NCBI GenBank assembly: GCA_030696695.1
Contig: JAUYRP010000024.1
Coordinates: 62,001 to 126,000, forward strand
Direction of reading: 5' to 3'
DNA length: 64,000 nucleotides
Source of the DNA: Methylophilus sp.
GTDB taxonomy: Bacteria; Pseudomonadota; Gammaproteobacteria; Burkholderiales; Methylophilaceae
Made by a program: the position numbers and the translations under genes. Below, in pieces: positions 1 to 8,420 of the stretch; position 1 is the stretch's first letter, and the number at the start of each line of letters is the position of its first letter. Below the pieces are notes generated by a model that saw only the letters and a program-made list of their open reading frames with translations, was not told where the DNA came from and made no database searches.

Positions 1-2
1 TG

Positions 3-1658
3 GCGCAAAATAAAACATTAGAAAATGCGAGCGCACTTTTGCAAAGCAATGACATGGCAGCTGCAAAATCTAAAGTGCATGAAGTGTTGTTAGAAAATCC
101 GCGTAAAAAATCAGCATTGATGCTGGATAATCAACTGCGTAGCCAAGCGAGCAGCAGTGCGACAGAGCCGCCAAAACTCAAGCCAACGACGGACAAACCC
201 GTAACAATTGAATTACGCGATGCCAATATCAAAGCAGTATTCGAAGCATTGTCTCGTGCAACAGGCATTAACTTTATTTTAGACAAAGACATCAAACCTG
301 AAACCAAGGCCTCTATTTTTGTAAAGAAATTGCCCATTGAAGATGCCATTGACATGATTTTATCGAGCAATGGGTTACAGAAAAAAGTGCTTTCAGAAAA
401 TACAGCCTTGATTTTTCCGAGCAATGTACAAAAACTCAAAGATTATCAAGATTTAAAAATTCGTAGCTTTTACTTGAACAATACCAACGCAAAACAAGTG
501 GCGGGCATGTTGAAGTCTATGCTGAAAACAAAAGATATTTATATTGATGAGCGTATCAATATGTTGGTGATGCGTGACACGCCAGAGGTGGTCCGAATTG
601 CTGAAAAGTTAGTGAGCTCTGTGGATATTGCAGATGCAGAAGTGATGTTAGACATCGAAGTACTTGAGGTGAGCCGCAGCCGTATTCAAGAGTTAGGGAT
701 TGTTTATCCGAATCAATTGGCAGTGATTGGTGCAGATACAGGTTTAACCTTAGAAGCGCTTAAGCAATTGAAATCCAGTGGCGTCGGCGTGTCACCTAAT
801 CCCGCACTGAATTTTAAAAAGACAGTAGGGGATGTCAATTTACTCTCCAACCCTAGAATCCGCGTTAAAAATAATGAAAAAGCCAAAGTATTGGTAGGGG
901 ATAAAGTGCCTATCATTACCACGACATCCACTGCGAATGTGGGTATTTCTGAGAATGTGACCTATATCGACGTTGGGCTAAAGCTTGATGTTGAACCACA
1001 CGTGATGCTGGATGATTTTGTGAATATCAAAGTGGGTTTAGAAGTCAGCTCATTAGGTGAGCGGACTGTGACGCGAAACGGTGCAACTGTTTTCACCATC
1101 GGTACGCGTAACGCCAATACTGTATTGCGATTAAGAGACGGTGAGACGCAAATTCTAGCGGGTCTGATTTTAGATGATGAACGAAAAAACGCTAGCAGAT
1201 TACCTGGCCTTGGTGACATACCGTTGCTGGGTCGATTGTTTTCTAATCAAGAAGACAGGAAAAGCAAAACAGAAATTGTATTGGCGATTACCCCGAGAAT
1301 TATTACCAATTTGGCATTGCCTGATGCTGAAGTTTCTGAGTACTGGTCGGGTACGGAAACCTTGATTACAGATAAACCGCTGACGACAGTGCCGGCTGGC
1401 GCTTCTGGGCCGTCTGCACCTCTGACCACGCTAGAGCGATTACGCGAACAAAGGTTGGAGCGCCAACGTGAGTTGAATGGCACGCCAGCACAAGATGAAG
1501 TGGCCCCTAATGCTGCAGATGAGCAAGCAGGGGAGTTAATACCTAATCCAGCGGACACGGAAGGGAATGGCCAAGTACCATCTGTGGTCCCTCCCCCTGT
1601 TATCGTAGACCCACAACCGATACCAGTACCTAACACGCCTCCGGTAAACATCAATTGA
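3..1658 (+). CDS. Secretin (GspD/PilQ/MshL-like), 5' partial
   Basis: The frame is open back to the window edge, so the true start lies upstream; a TTG at 39 is only an internal codon. What is visible is a short helical TPR-like N-terminus, a secretin N-domain around nt 210-700 (AVFEALSRATGINFILD), and the secretin core with VLVGDKVPI, the LRLRDGETQILAGLI stretch and the closing signature GDIPLLGRLFSNQ followed by TEIVLAITPRI. A proline-rich tail of about 100 residues ends the protein. Secretins form the outer-membrane pore of type II secretion systems or type IV pili. Three pseudopilin genes follow within a few bases, so one operon is likely. Which system it belongs to cannot be decided without the upstream ATPase and inner-membrane genes. 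Confidence 0.9.
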   Translation, partial: AQNKTLENASALLQSNDMAAAKSKVHEVLLENPRKKSALMLDNQLRSQASSSATEPPKLKPTTDKPVTIELRDANIKAVFEALSRATGINFILDKDIKPETKASIFVKKLPIEDAIDMILSSNGLQKKVLSENTALIFPSNVQKLKDYQDLKIRSFYLNNTNAKQVAGMLKSMLKTKDIYIDERINMLVMRDTPEVVRIAEKLVSSVDIADAEVMLDIEVLEVSRSRIQELGIVYPNQLAVIGADTGLTLEALKQLKSSGVGVSPNPALNFKKTVGDVNLLSNPRIRVKNNEKAKVLVGDKVPIITTTSTANVGISENVTYIDVGLKLDVEPHVMLDDFVNIKVGLEVSSLGERTVTRNGATVFTIGTRNANTVLRLRDGETQILAGLILDDERKNASRLPGLGDIPLLGRLFSNQEDRKSKTEIVLAITPRIITNLALPDAEVSEYWSGTETLITDKPLTTVPAGASGPSAPLTTLERLREQRLERQRELNGTPAQDEVAPNAADEQAGELIPNPADTEGNGQVPSVVPPPVIVDPQPIPVPNTPPVNIN

Positions 1659-1662
1659 TATC

Positions 1663-2154
1663 ATGAAGTTTGCTACACCATCTTGCGGGTTTTCGTTTAT
1701 AGAGCTCATCATCACGTTGGCGATTGTGGCCATTCTTGCCAGCGTCACCATGCCATTAGCCTCTGTGGTCGCACAACGTAATAAAGAAAGTGAACTGCGG
1801 CATAACCTGCGTCAGCTTAGAGAAGCAATTGATGCTTACAAAAAGGCAAGCGATGAAGGCAGGGTAAAAAAAGAGAACGATGACACGGGTTATCCTCCTG
1901 ATTTGAACATACTGGTGGAGGGCACAGAGGACCTCAAAGATATTGATAAAAAGAAGATTAAATTTTTGAGGCGAATTCCTATCGATCCAATGCAATCAGA
2001 TAGATATGCATCGGATGATAGCGATGCTCCGCAATGGGGCCTGCGTAGTTACGAAAGTACGCCAGATCGGCCAAGTACAGGGCAAGATGTCTACGATATC
2101 TATTCACTCAGCACACAGATTGGTACCAATGGGATTCCCTATGCGCAATGGTAA
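1663..2154 (+). CDS. Type IV pilin/GspG-like pseudopilin
   Basis: 163 residues. A short leader ends in Gly, followed by the processed N-terminus FSFIELIITLAIVAILA, the classic prepilin peptidase site with Glu at mature position 5, and a long hydrophobic helix. The globular part (PPDLNILVEG, FLRRIPIDPM, VYDIYS) matches GspG-type major pseudopilins, including the loop with a calcium-site flavour before the C-terminus. It begins 4 bp after the secretin stop and overlaps the next gene by 14 bp, indicating translational coupling. Probable role: subunit of a type II secretion pseudopilus or a related pilus. Assignment to the pilin superfamily is firm; the exact system is inferred. Confidence 0.88.
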   Translation: MKFATPSCGFSFIELIITLAIVAILASVTMPLASVVAQRNKESELRHNLRQLREAIDAYKKASDEGRVKKENDDTGYPPDLNILVEGTEDLKDIDKKKIKFLRRIPIDPMQSDRYASDDSDAPQWGLRSYESTPDRPSTGQDVYDIYSLSTQIGTNGIPYAQW

Positions 2155-2536
2155 TGGCCAGCGTCAGTGTGAATTCGGTTTTACATTGGTCGAATTGTTA
2201 GTGGTGCTTTCTATACTCGCGTTGTTGCTTTCATTGGCTTATCCCAAATACTTCTCTAATGTAGAGCGTGCGAAAGAGGCGGCGCTCAAGGAAACCTTGA
2301 ATACGACACGTGAGGCGATTGATCAGTTTTACGCAGATCATGGAAAATACCCAGACAGTTTGGAAGAGGTTGTCGAAAAAAAATACATCACAAAACTCCC
2401 CTTTGATCCTGTGGCCGATAGCGCGGAATCTTGGGTGTTGGATCAGCCTGAGCCGCCGTTGGAGGGCATGGTATACGATATCCACAGCGGCGCAGTTGGC
2501 AACGCAATCGATGGGTCAGAATATTCAACATGGTAA
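2141..2536 (+). CDS. Second GspG-like pseudopilin
   Basis: 131 residues from the ATG at 2141. This start is preferred because GGGA lies 8 nt upstream and it gives a short leader of 16 residues before FGFTLVELLVVLSILALLL. Earlier in-frame starts (for example TTG at 2006, ATG at 2129) would give an implausibly long or poorly primed leader. Glu is present at mature position 5. The body (YADHGKYPDSLEEVV, LPFDPVADSAE, VYDIHSG) repeats the GspG pattern of the preceding gene, so the two are probably paralogues. It overlaps both neighbours (14 bp before, 7 bp after). Confidence 0.86.
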   Translation: MRNGNGQRQCEFGFTLVELLVVLSILALLLSLAYPKYFSNVERAKEAALKETLNTTREAIDQFYADHGKYPDSLEEVVEKKYITKLPFDPVADSAESWVLDQPEPPLEGMVYDIHSGAVGNAIDGSEYSTW

Positions 2537-2997
2537 GGCCAGCGCTCAAACAGTCCTCTGGCTTTACTTTTGTGGGATTGCTCATCGTAGTGGCACTCAG
2601 TGGCATTGCATTAAGTGTGGTTGGTATTGTTTGGCACCACAATACGCAAAGAGAACAAGAGAAAGAACTGCTTTTTACAGGGCATGCTTATCGCAATGCA
2701 ATTGCCAGTTACTATGATAGTAGCCCCTCTGGCGTTAAAGAGTTTCCGCGTACTTTGGATGATTTGTTGCTCGATAAGCGATTTCCAGTCATCAAACGTC
2801 ATATCCGACAGCTTTACCCTAACCCAATCACACCAAAGCAACCCTGGGCTTTGTTGCTACAACAGGGACAAATTATAGGTGTGTATACCGACTCTAATAA
2901 AAAGCCAATTAAAAAATCAGGTTTTTCAACACAAGACGAGACGTTTTCTGAGGCTGCAGACTACAGCGGCTGGCAATTCATCTATATGCCAGGCTAA
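2530..2997 (+). CDS. Minor pseudopilin lacking Glu5
   Basis: 155 residues. The leader ends SSG, then FTFVGLLIVVALSGIAL: a pilin N-terminus in which mature position 5 is Gly instead of the usual Glu. In known systems GspK-like minor pseudopilins, which sit at the pilus tip, also lack Glu5, so a tip or initiating role is an inference. The remainder (a helix with QREQEKELLF, then FPRTLDDLLLDKRFP and a hydrophobic QPWALLLQQGQIIGVYT stretch) resembles hypothetical pseudopilins of such operons. The ATG overlaps the end of the preceding gene by 7 bp. It is the last gene of the operon; 240 bp of AT-rich DNA follow. Confidence 0.8.
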   Translation: MVRPALKQSSGFTFVGLLIVVALSGIALSVVGIVWHHNTQREQEKELLFTGHAYRNAIASYYDSSPSGVKEFPRTLDDLLLDKRFPVIKRHIRQLYPNPITPKQPWALLLQQGQIIGVYTDSNKKPIKKSGFSTQDETFSEAADYSGWQFIYMPG

Positions 2998-3237
2998 TCA
3001 ATATTGCCTGTTTGATACTTTCAATCATGCTTAAGTAAGCATCTATCACTCATCAGATTCTGATCAGCTGATTAAAATAGTGCATATTTATTTTGTCGCT
3101 TGGTTTATCAAATGGTGAATAGCGTTAAAATGCATAATTATCTACATGTGATGATTGCAACCCACTTAACAAAAGAAATAATGAATATTCAATATTAAAG
3201 TATTAGTTTTAATATTGTTTATAACTATTTAATTTAT
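2998..3237. other. AT-rich intergenic region before holB
   Basis: No gene of any length could be supported. It contains a small perfect inverted repeat (ATGCTTA-AG-TAAGCAT, about 3028-3043) without a T-run, so it is not a convincing terminator, and a very AT-rich stretch from about 3170 that probably carries the holB promoter. No ribosome binding site stands out before the holB ATG. Confidence 0.5.
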
Positions 3238-4224
3238 ATGAATATTTACCCTTGGCAACAATCCATTTGGCAACGTATTATCAGTCAAAAAGAACGCATG
3301 AGTCATGCCTTGCTTTTGCACGGCCGAGCCGGCATGGGCAAACTGGATTTTGCAATGCACCTCAGCCAATCGCTATTGTGCATATCACCTATAGATGGGC
3401 ACGCTTGCAATGTGTGTGCTTCATGCACATGGTTTAAAGAGGGTGGTCATCCAGATTTTAAATACATCACACCCGAAGAAGCTGATACTTCGGAAGATGC
3501 CCCGAAAAAGAAAGCCACCAAGAAAACACAGATTTCGGTTGAGCAAATACGTCAATTAATTCAACTGCTTAGTCTCACGAACCATAGTGCAACTGCTTTA
3601 CGCGTGGTACTGATTCATCCTGCCGAAGTGATGAATATGGCATCGGCGAATGCTTTGTTAAAAGTATTAGAGGAGCCACCGAATAACACAATGTTTATCT
3701 TGGTGTCACATCAAGTACATCGATTGTTACCGACGATTATGAGTCGCTGTCAGGCCATCGCAATGCCAATACCAGAGCGCAACGCAGCAGTTGCGTGGTT
3801 GCAATCACAAGACGTAACGAGTGCAGATGATTTACTTGATTACGCCGGCGGAGCGCCTTTAACTGCATTGCAGTCATCCAATGATTTTTCTGCCCAAGCC
3901 ACGGTGTACCAGCATTTGTCCAGAGGCAATAAGTTAGACACGGCTGTTTGTGCAAACTTGCTGTTGGAGCATGGTATGGAAGCAGCCATTAATTTGTTAC
4001 AAAAGTGGATATTTGATTTGCAATTGTGCGTACACGACTTGCCTAGCCACTACCACATGCCGCTTGCCAAGCCTTTGCAAGCGCTGGTGAAAAGCGTAAA
4101 CTTAAACGGGATGCTGGATTTCCAACGCCAGCTTGTACAAGCAAAGAAAACAGCTAGTCATCCGCTTAGCCAAGAGTTGCAGTTAGAGACAATTTTATTG
4201 CAGTATAAAAAGATATTTGGGTAA
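3238..4224 (+). CDS. holB: DNA polymerase III subunit delta'
   Basis: 328 residues, the usual length for delta', a clamp-loader subunit that helps load the beta clamp onto primed DNA. Visible marks: Walker A-like G29-R-A-G-M-G-K35, a four-cysteine zinc module (C48, C57, C60, C63), a lysine-rich insert near residues 85-95, the sensor region ANALLKVLEEPPNNT and the RFC box SRCQ. The ATG at 3238 has no good Shine-Dalgarno, but the protein aligns from its first residues (YPWQQSIW), so the start is probably right. It is followed by pilZ and tatD, the order seen in many proteobacteria. Identification is secure. Confidence 0.95.
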   Translation: MNIYPWQQSIWQRIISQKERMSHALLLHGRAGMGKLDFAMHLSQSLLCISPIDGHACNVCASCTWFKEGGHPDFKYITPEEADTSEDAPKKKATKKTQISVEQIRQLIQLLSLTNHSATALRVVLIHPAEVMNMASANALLKVLEEPPNNTMFILVSHQVHRLLPTIMSRCQAIAMPIPERNAAVAWLQSQDVTSADDLLDYAGGAPLTALQSSNDFSAQATVYQHLSRGNKLDTAVCANLLLEHGMEAAINLLQKWIFDLQLCVHDLPSHYHMPLAKPLQALVKSVNLNGMLDFQRQLVQAKKTASHPLSQELQLETILLQYKKIFG

Positions 4225-4309
4225 AAGTTTTTTAAGAAAAATGTACTTAAGCATTCAACATCATTATCTTGGTGTTGATATACCAATCAATTGAGAGTTA
4301 TACATTCTT

Positions 4310-4678
4310 ATGCAGCCAGATACAGAACAAAAAGAAGCCGCCAATAAACCTGGCGTATTATCACTTGCAATTAAAGAAAAAGCCGCGCTTTATGCTGCCT
4401 ATATGCCATATGTTAAAGGGGGCGGTTTGTTTATCCCCACCAATAAAAACTTTAAAATGGGCGAAGAAGTATTTATGTTGCTGAGTTTGGTTGATGACCC
4501 AGTGAAACTCAAGGTAGTGGGTAAAGTGATTTGGGTATCGCCTTCAGCCGTTAATAATCGTCCGCAGGGTATTGGCGTGCAATTTAGTGAGAAAGACGGC
4601 GGTATAGAAGTGAAAAATAAAATTGAATCTATTCTTGGCGGGGCTCTCAAATCTAATCGTCCAACCCACACAATGTAA
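4310..4678 (+). CDS. pilZ: PilZ-domain protein (type IV pilus type)
   Basis: 122 residues with a single PilZ beta-barrel (PGVLSLAIKEKAALYAAYMPYVKGGGLFIPT through GKVIWVSP and GIGVQFS). The RxxxR and D/N-x-S-x-x-G residues that bind cyclic di-GMP are absent, as in the founding PilZ of Pseudomonas, which works in type IV pilus assembly through protein contacts. The position between holB and tatD is the canonical locus for this subgroup. Role inferred: pilus or twitching motility control without direct cyclic di-GMP binding. The window's upstream secretin/pseudopilin operon may be a client, but that link is not shown by the sequence. Confidence 0.88.
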   Translation: MQPDTEQKEAANKPGVLSLAIKEKAALYAAYMPYVKGGGLFIPTNKNFKMGEEVFMLLSLVDDPVKLKVVGKVIWVSPSAVNNRPQGIGVQFSEKDGGIEVKNKIESILGGALKSNRPTHTM

Positions 4679-4696
4679 TGTTGTTATAAGTCCTTT

Positions 4697-5473
4697 ATGC
4701 TAGTTGATTCACATTGCCATTTAAACTTCCCCGAACTCTCAGACAACATTGAAGCGGTGCGCGCTTCCATGCTGGAGTCGCAAGTGGGGCATGCGCTGTG
4801 TGTATCTGTCACGCTCGATAAAGTCCACGAAGTGCTGACGTTGGCAGAAACTTACGACAATTTTTATGCGTCTGTAGGCGTGCATCCAGATTATGAAAAC
4901 ATCGATGAGCCAACTGTCGATGTGTTAGTCAAATTGGCGGAGCATCCCAAAGTAGTGGCCATTGGGGAAACGGGCCTAGATTACTTTCGATTAACAGGTG
5001 ATTTATCTTGGCAGCGTGAGCGGTTCCGTACCCATATCCGTGCAGCAATCATTGCGAATAAACCATTGATTATCCATACCCGTAGCGCTGCAGAAGATAC
5101 GATTAAGATTATGCGAGAAGAGCACGCCCATTTGGTTGGCGGAGTGATGCATTGCTTTACTGAGTCATTAGAGGTGGCATTGCAAGCAATCGAACTAGGT
5201 TTTTATATTTCATTTTCTGGCATAGTGACATTTAAAAACGCTGGTCAGCTCAAAGAAGTGGCTAAGACAATTCCGCTAGACCGCATTCTGGTGGAAACAG
5301 ATTCACCTTACTTGGCACCGATTCCATTTCGAGGCAAAACCAATCAACCTGCCTACGTGCGTTATACCGCGCAGGAAGTTGCGCAATTGCGTGGTATCAG
5401 CTTAGAACAGGTAATGGAAGCAACCACGGCCAATTTTTTCCGTCTGTTTTCTGATGCGACTCCATGCAGCTGA
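4697..5473 (+). CDS. tatD: TatD-family metal-dependent hydrolase (DNase)
   Basis: 258 residues, full length for TatD/YcfH proteins, TIM-barrel enzymes with a two-metal site and 3'-5' exonuclease or DNase activity. Metal and active-site motifs are intact and in order: DSHCHLNF at the N-terminus, GETGLDYF, KPLIIHTRSA, MHCFTES and VETDSPYLAP near the C-terminus. It starts 18 bp after pilZ and its last 10 bp overlap the next gene, so these genes are probably co-transcribed from holB. Confidence 0.93.
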   Translation: MLVDSHCHLNFPELSDNIEAVRASMLESQVGHALCVSVTLDKVHEVLTLAETYDNFYASVGVHPDYENIDEPTVDVLVKLAEHPKVVAIGETGLDYFRLTGDLSWQRERFRTHIRAAIIANKPLIIHTRSAAEDTIKIMREEHAHLVGGVMHCFTESLEVALQAIELGFYISFSGIVTFKNAGQLKEVAKTIPLDRILVETDSPYLAPIPFRGKTNQPAYVRYTAQEVAQLRGISLEQVMEATTANFFRLFSDATPCS

Positions 5474-6228
5474 CTATCTTAGGCGCTGGCTCTAGCGCAG
5501 GTACCCCTGTTGTAGGCTGCCATTGCGACACCTGCACATCACAACATCCAAGAAATTATCGCACACGTTGTTCAAGCATGGTAACGCTGGATGATGGCCA
5601 GGTGTTATTGATTGATACTGGGCCTGACTTGCGAATTCAAGCCCTTAGAGAGTCGATGACGCGTGTAGATGCTGTGCTGTACACGCATACCCACGCTGAT
5701 CATTTGCACGGTATTGATGATTTACGTGCTTTTTGCCAGCGTAATCGCCAGCAAATTCCGCTTTATGCTAAACAAGACGCGGTCGACCACATACTTGCTA
5801 AATTTGGTTATGCGATACGTGAGCCAAGCCACTTTTGGGATCTGCCAGTATTGAGCATTCAATCTGTTGCATCGCCCTTCGAGCTATTTGGTCAACAGGT
5901 GACGCCGATACCCATAGTGCATGGTCGCATCATGATTCATGGCTATCGTATCGGCAATATGGCGTATCTGACAGATGTGTCTGAAATACCTGAGACATCC
6001 TATCCGCTGTTAGAAGGTTTAGAGCTATTACTGATAGATTGTTTACGTTATGAAGCGCATCCCACGCATATCAATGTGCAGCAAAGTTTAGCGCTTATAG
6101 ATAAAATTGCTGCAAAACAAAGTGTTATGATTCACATGACACATGAATTAGAATACGAGACCTTAAGTAGTTTGTTACCCGCGAATGTGTGTGTAGGCTA
6201 CGACGGCTTAAAACTAAATTTCAGTTAG
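5464..6228 (+). CDS. PhnP-like metallo-beta-lactamase-fold hydrolase
   Basis: 254 residues. The N-terminus has the LGAGSSAGTPVVGC pattern and a small cysteine cluster (GCHCDTCTS) typical of PhnP-like enzymes, followed by the metal motif THTHADHLHGIDDLRAF and later metal ligands in LTDVSEI and HMTHELEYE. PhnP proteins are phosphodiesterases, some acting on cyclic ribose phosphates in phosphonate breakdown. No phn genes are near, so the substrate here is unknown. The ATG at 5464 lies inside the end of tatD (10 bp overlap), indicating coupling. Confidence 0.88.
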   Translation: MQLTILGAGSSAGTPVVGCHCDTCTSQHPRNYRTRCSSMVTLDDGQVLLIDTGPDLRIQALRESMTRVDAVLYTHTHADHLHGIDDLRAFCQRNRQQIPLYAKQDAVDHILAKFGYAIREPSHFWDLPVLSIQSVASPFELFGQQVTPIPIVHGRIMIHGYRIGNMAYLTDVSEIPETSYPLLEGLELLLIDCLRYEAHPTHINVQQSLALIDKIAAKQSVMIHMTHELEYETLSSLLPANVCVGYDGLKLNFS

Positions 6229-6294
6229 CGGGTCTAGTTTGTCAACACATCTATTTTTAATACGTTACTCACCGAACAACACAGGAACACAAGC

Positions 6295-6669
6295 ATGAAG
6301 CAAAAACTTACTGTTACGCCTTTACATTTTTTTATCGCACTTTCACTTGCATTCTTTTCAATGCTCGCGTCAGCAGGTGGTAAAACCTACACGGAAGATG
6401 AATTTTTGAATTCATTTAGCGGTAAATCTAAAAAAGTAGTAGAAGCTAAACTAGGCGCACCTATCAAAAAACAACAGGCCGTGAAGCCAACCAATGCTGG
6501 CGCGGTGATAGGTAAAAACGTTGAAGATAAAAATCAAAAACCAGTAAAAGTGGAAATGTGGTATTACAAAAATATTGTGAAATATGATCCAAAACGTACC
6601 TACAAAGAAACTGAAATTACGTTTGTGAACGACAGGGTCATGAATATTGGATTTTTTAATAACCGCTAA
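6295..6669 (+). CDS. Small exported protein, BamE/SmpA-like fold possible
   Basis: 124 residues with a clear Sec signal peptide (MKQK, hydrophobic FFIALSLAFFSML, ASAGG cleavage region), giving a mature protein of about 95 residues. The mature part has the pattern F-x-G-K-S-K-K-V-V-E-A-K-L-G-A-P, then VEMWYYKNIVKYDP and ITFVNDRVMNIGFF, which recalls the two-helix/three-strand layout of BamE/SmpA-type proteins. This is a weak structural resemblance, not an identification, and the lipobox cysteine of true BamE is missing. It is monocistronic, ended by a strong terminator. Function unknown. Confidence 0.75.
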   Translation: MKQKLTVTPLHFFIALSLAFFSMLASAGGKTYTEDEFLNSFSGKSKKVVEAKLGAPIKKQQAVKPTNAGAVIGKNVEDKNQKPVKVEMWYYKNIVKYDPKRTYKETEITFVNDRVMNIGFFNNR

Positions 6670-6694
6670 TCAATAACTAACATTGTTGCGATAT

Positions 6695-6722
6695 AAGCCT
6701 GCTAAGTAGCAGGCTTATTTAT
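6695..6722 (+). terminator. Rho-independent terminator
   Basis: Perfect 9-bp stem AAGCCTGCT / AGCAGGCTT with a 4-nt loop (AAGT), followed by a T-rich tail, 25 bp after the small exported protein gene. Confidence 0.88.
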
Positions 6723-6826
6723 TTCTATTTGAGTGAGTAGAAGTGTATTCTAAATAAATGTTTGGTTAACCCGTAGCAAAGGTTCTCAGCGGTCTTTACT
6801 GATATCTCACTATAAAAACTGAATCG

Positions 6827-8251
6827 ATGAAACTGTACGAACAGCTTGCCAATGATATTGCGTCCTCCATTCAGAGTGGCGTATTAAAGCGTGGCGATAA
6901 ATTACCCTCGGTGCGACAAGCGAGCGCCAGTAGGCAAGTCAGTGCTGCTACGGTATTCCAAGCCTATTATTTACTTGAGGCGAGAGGTCTCATCGTCGCT
7001 AAAGAGCGTTCTGGATACTTTGTTTCCGTAGGTGCTAACAGTATTTCCAACACACCAGAACCTATCCTCAATCATGAAATTGCACTCACAAATGTAGACA
7101 TGAGCCATCTTGTGTTTGAGGTGCTTGAGTCTATCCGTAATAAATCTGTTGTGCCATTTGGGTCAGCCTTTCCTAGCCCTTTGCTGTTTCCACTGGTCAG
7201 GCTTGGCCGCATCATGGCATCCGCTATGCAAGAGTTAGACCCATGGGCAAGCCTAGATAACATCAGCCCAGGCGATGCCGAGTTAAGACGGCAAATTGCT
7301 TTACGTTATTTAATTGATGGTTTACATGTGACAGCTGATGAAATTGTCATCACCAATGGCGCGCTAGAAGCCCTCAACCTCTGCTTAATGGCAGTCACCC
7401 GTCCTGGTGATGCTGTGTTAATTGAGTCGCCCACGTTTTATGCTGCCTTGCAGTCTATAGAGCGTATTGGCTTAAAAGCGATTGAAGTTCCCAGTCATCC
7501 CAAACATGGGATTGATTTGGAGGCCATGGAGCAGGCAATTAAGCTACATCAGCCCAAGGCGTGTTGGCTGATGACTAATTTTCAGAACCCACTTGGCAGT
7601 TTGGTAAGTTCGGATAAAAAACAAGCGCTAGTAGCGATGTTGGCGGCGTATCAAATTCCGCTGATAGAAGATGATGTGTATGGCGAATTATATTTTGGTA
7701 AGCAGCGTCCAGCGCCAGCCAAAGCGTTTGATCATGCAGGTCTAGTCATGCATTGTAGTTCTTTTTCTAAATGCTTGGCGCCTGGTTACCGTGTGGGGTG
7801 GGTGGTAGCAGGGCGCTTTGCAAAGCATATAGAACGTTTGAAATTGACGACTACCATTTCAGCTTCCGTGCCTGCGCAAGTTGCCCTCGCAAAATATCTG
7901 CAAAAAGGTGGATACGATAAACATCTGCGACAATTACGCCATGTATTAATGTTGAACCAAATGCAATTTATTCAGGCCATTGAACGCTATTTTCCCGCGG
8001 GTATTCATTTTACAGTACCGCAAGGAGGTTATTTTTTATGGCTAAAGCTGCCTGCAGGTGTGAATGCACTCATTTTGCACCAGCAAGCATTAAAAGCTGG
8101 CATCAGTATAGCGCCAGGCCCTATATTTTCCGCGCAACTGCGTTTTCAAGAATATATACGCCTCAATTATGGTCATGTCTGGAATAGCGACATCGAACAT
8201 GCGTTGATGACACTAGGCCAATTAATAAAGGCACAATTAACGCCAGTCTAA
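6827..8251 (+). CDS. MocR-family regulator (GntR HTH + aminotransferase fold)
   Basis: 474 residues, the typical MocR length. Residues 1-75 form a GntR winged helix (YEQLANDIASSIQSG, KLPSVRQ, TVFQAYYLLEARGLI). The rest is a fold-type I aminotransferase domain with FQNPLG, EDDVYGEL and the PLP-lysine region SSFSKCLAPGYRVGW, in which Lys315 is the likely Schiff-base residue. MocR proteins sense a PLP-linked metabolite and control adjacent or amine/vitamin genes. Here the neighbours are unrelated, so the target is unknown. A PLP-dependent aminotransferase role cannot be excluded. Confidence 0.9.
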   Translation: MKLYEQLANDIASSIQSGVLKRGDKLPSVRQASASRQVSAATVFQAYYLLEARGLIVAKERSGYFVSVGANSISNTPEPILNHEIALTNVDMSHLVFEVLESIRNKSVVPFGSAFPSPLLFPLVRLGRIMASAMQELDPWASLDNISPGDAELRRQIALRYLIDGLHVTADEIVITNGALEALNLCLMAVTRPGDAVLIESPTFYAALQSIERIGLKAIEVPSHPKHGIDLEAMEQAIKLHQPKACWLMTNFQNPLGSLVSSDKKQALVAMLAAYQIPLIEDDVYGELYFGKQRPAPAKAFDHAGLVMHCSSFSKCLAPGYRVGWVVAGRFAKHIERLKLTTTISASVPAQVALAKYLQKGGYDKHLRQLRHVLMLNQMQFIQAIERYFPAGIHFTVPQGGYFLWLKLPAGVNALILHQQALKAGISIAPGPIFSAQLRFQEYIRLNYGHVWNSDIEHALMTLGQLIKAQLTPV

Positions 8252-8420
8252 TAGATTCAACCCAGCATAATCGCTATGTTGATACATGAGACTCTGTATC
8301 TACTGCTATCAATCTGATACGGTTTTATTATTCATTTCTGATTCTGTTTTTTTATCATGCATTTCGTTATTCTCATCATGCGAAATTTAAAACGATAATT
8401 CGTTTGATAAGGTAAATGGA

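Noticed and set aside
1247-1654. 135-codon minus-strand open frame
   Set aside because: Antisense of the proline-rich secretin tail; no supporting signals.
3028-3043. Inverted repeat ATGCTTA-AG-TAAGCAT after the pseudopilin operon
   Set aside because: Short stem without a T-run; not a convincing terminator.
8279-8295. TTGAT half-site upstream of ccoG copy 1 as an FNR box
   Set aside because: The right half does not match ATCAA; only a half-site remains, which is expected by chance in AT-rich DNA.
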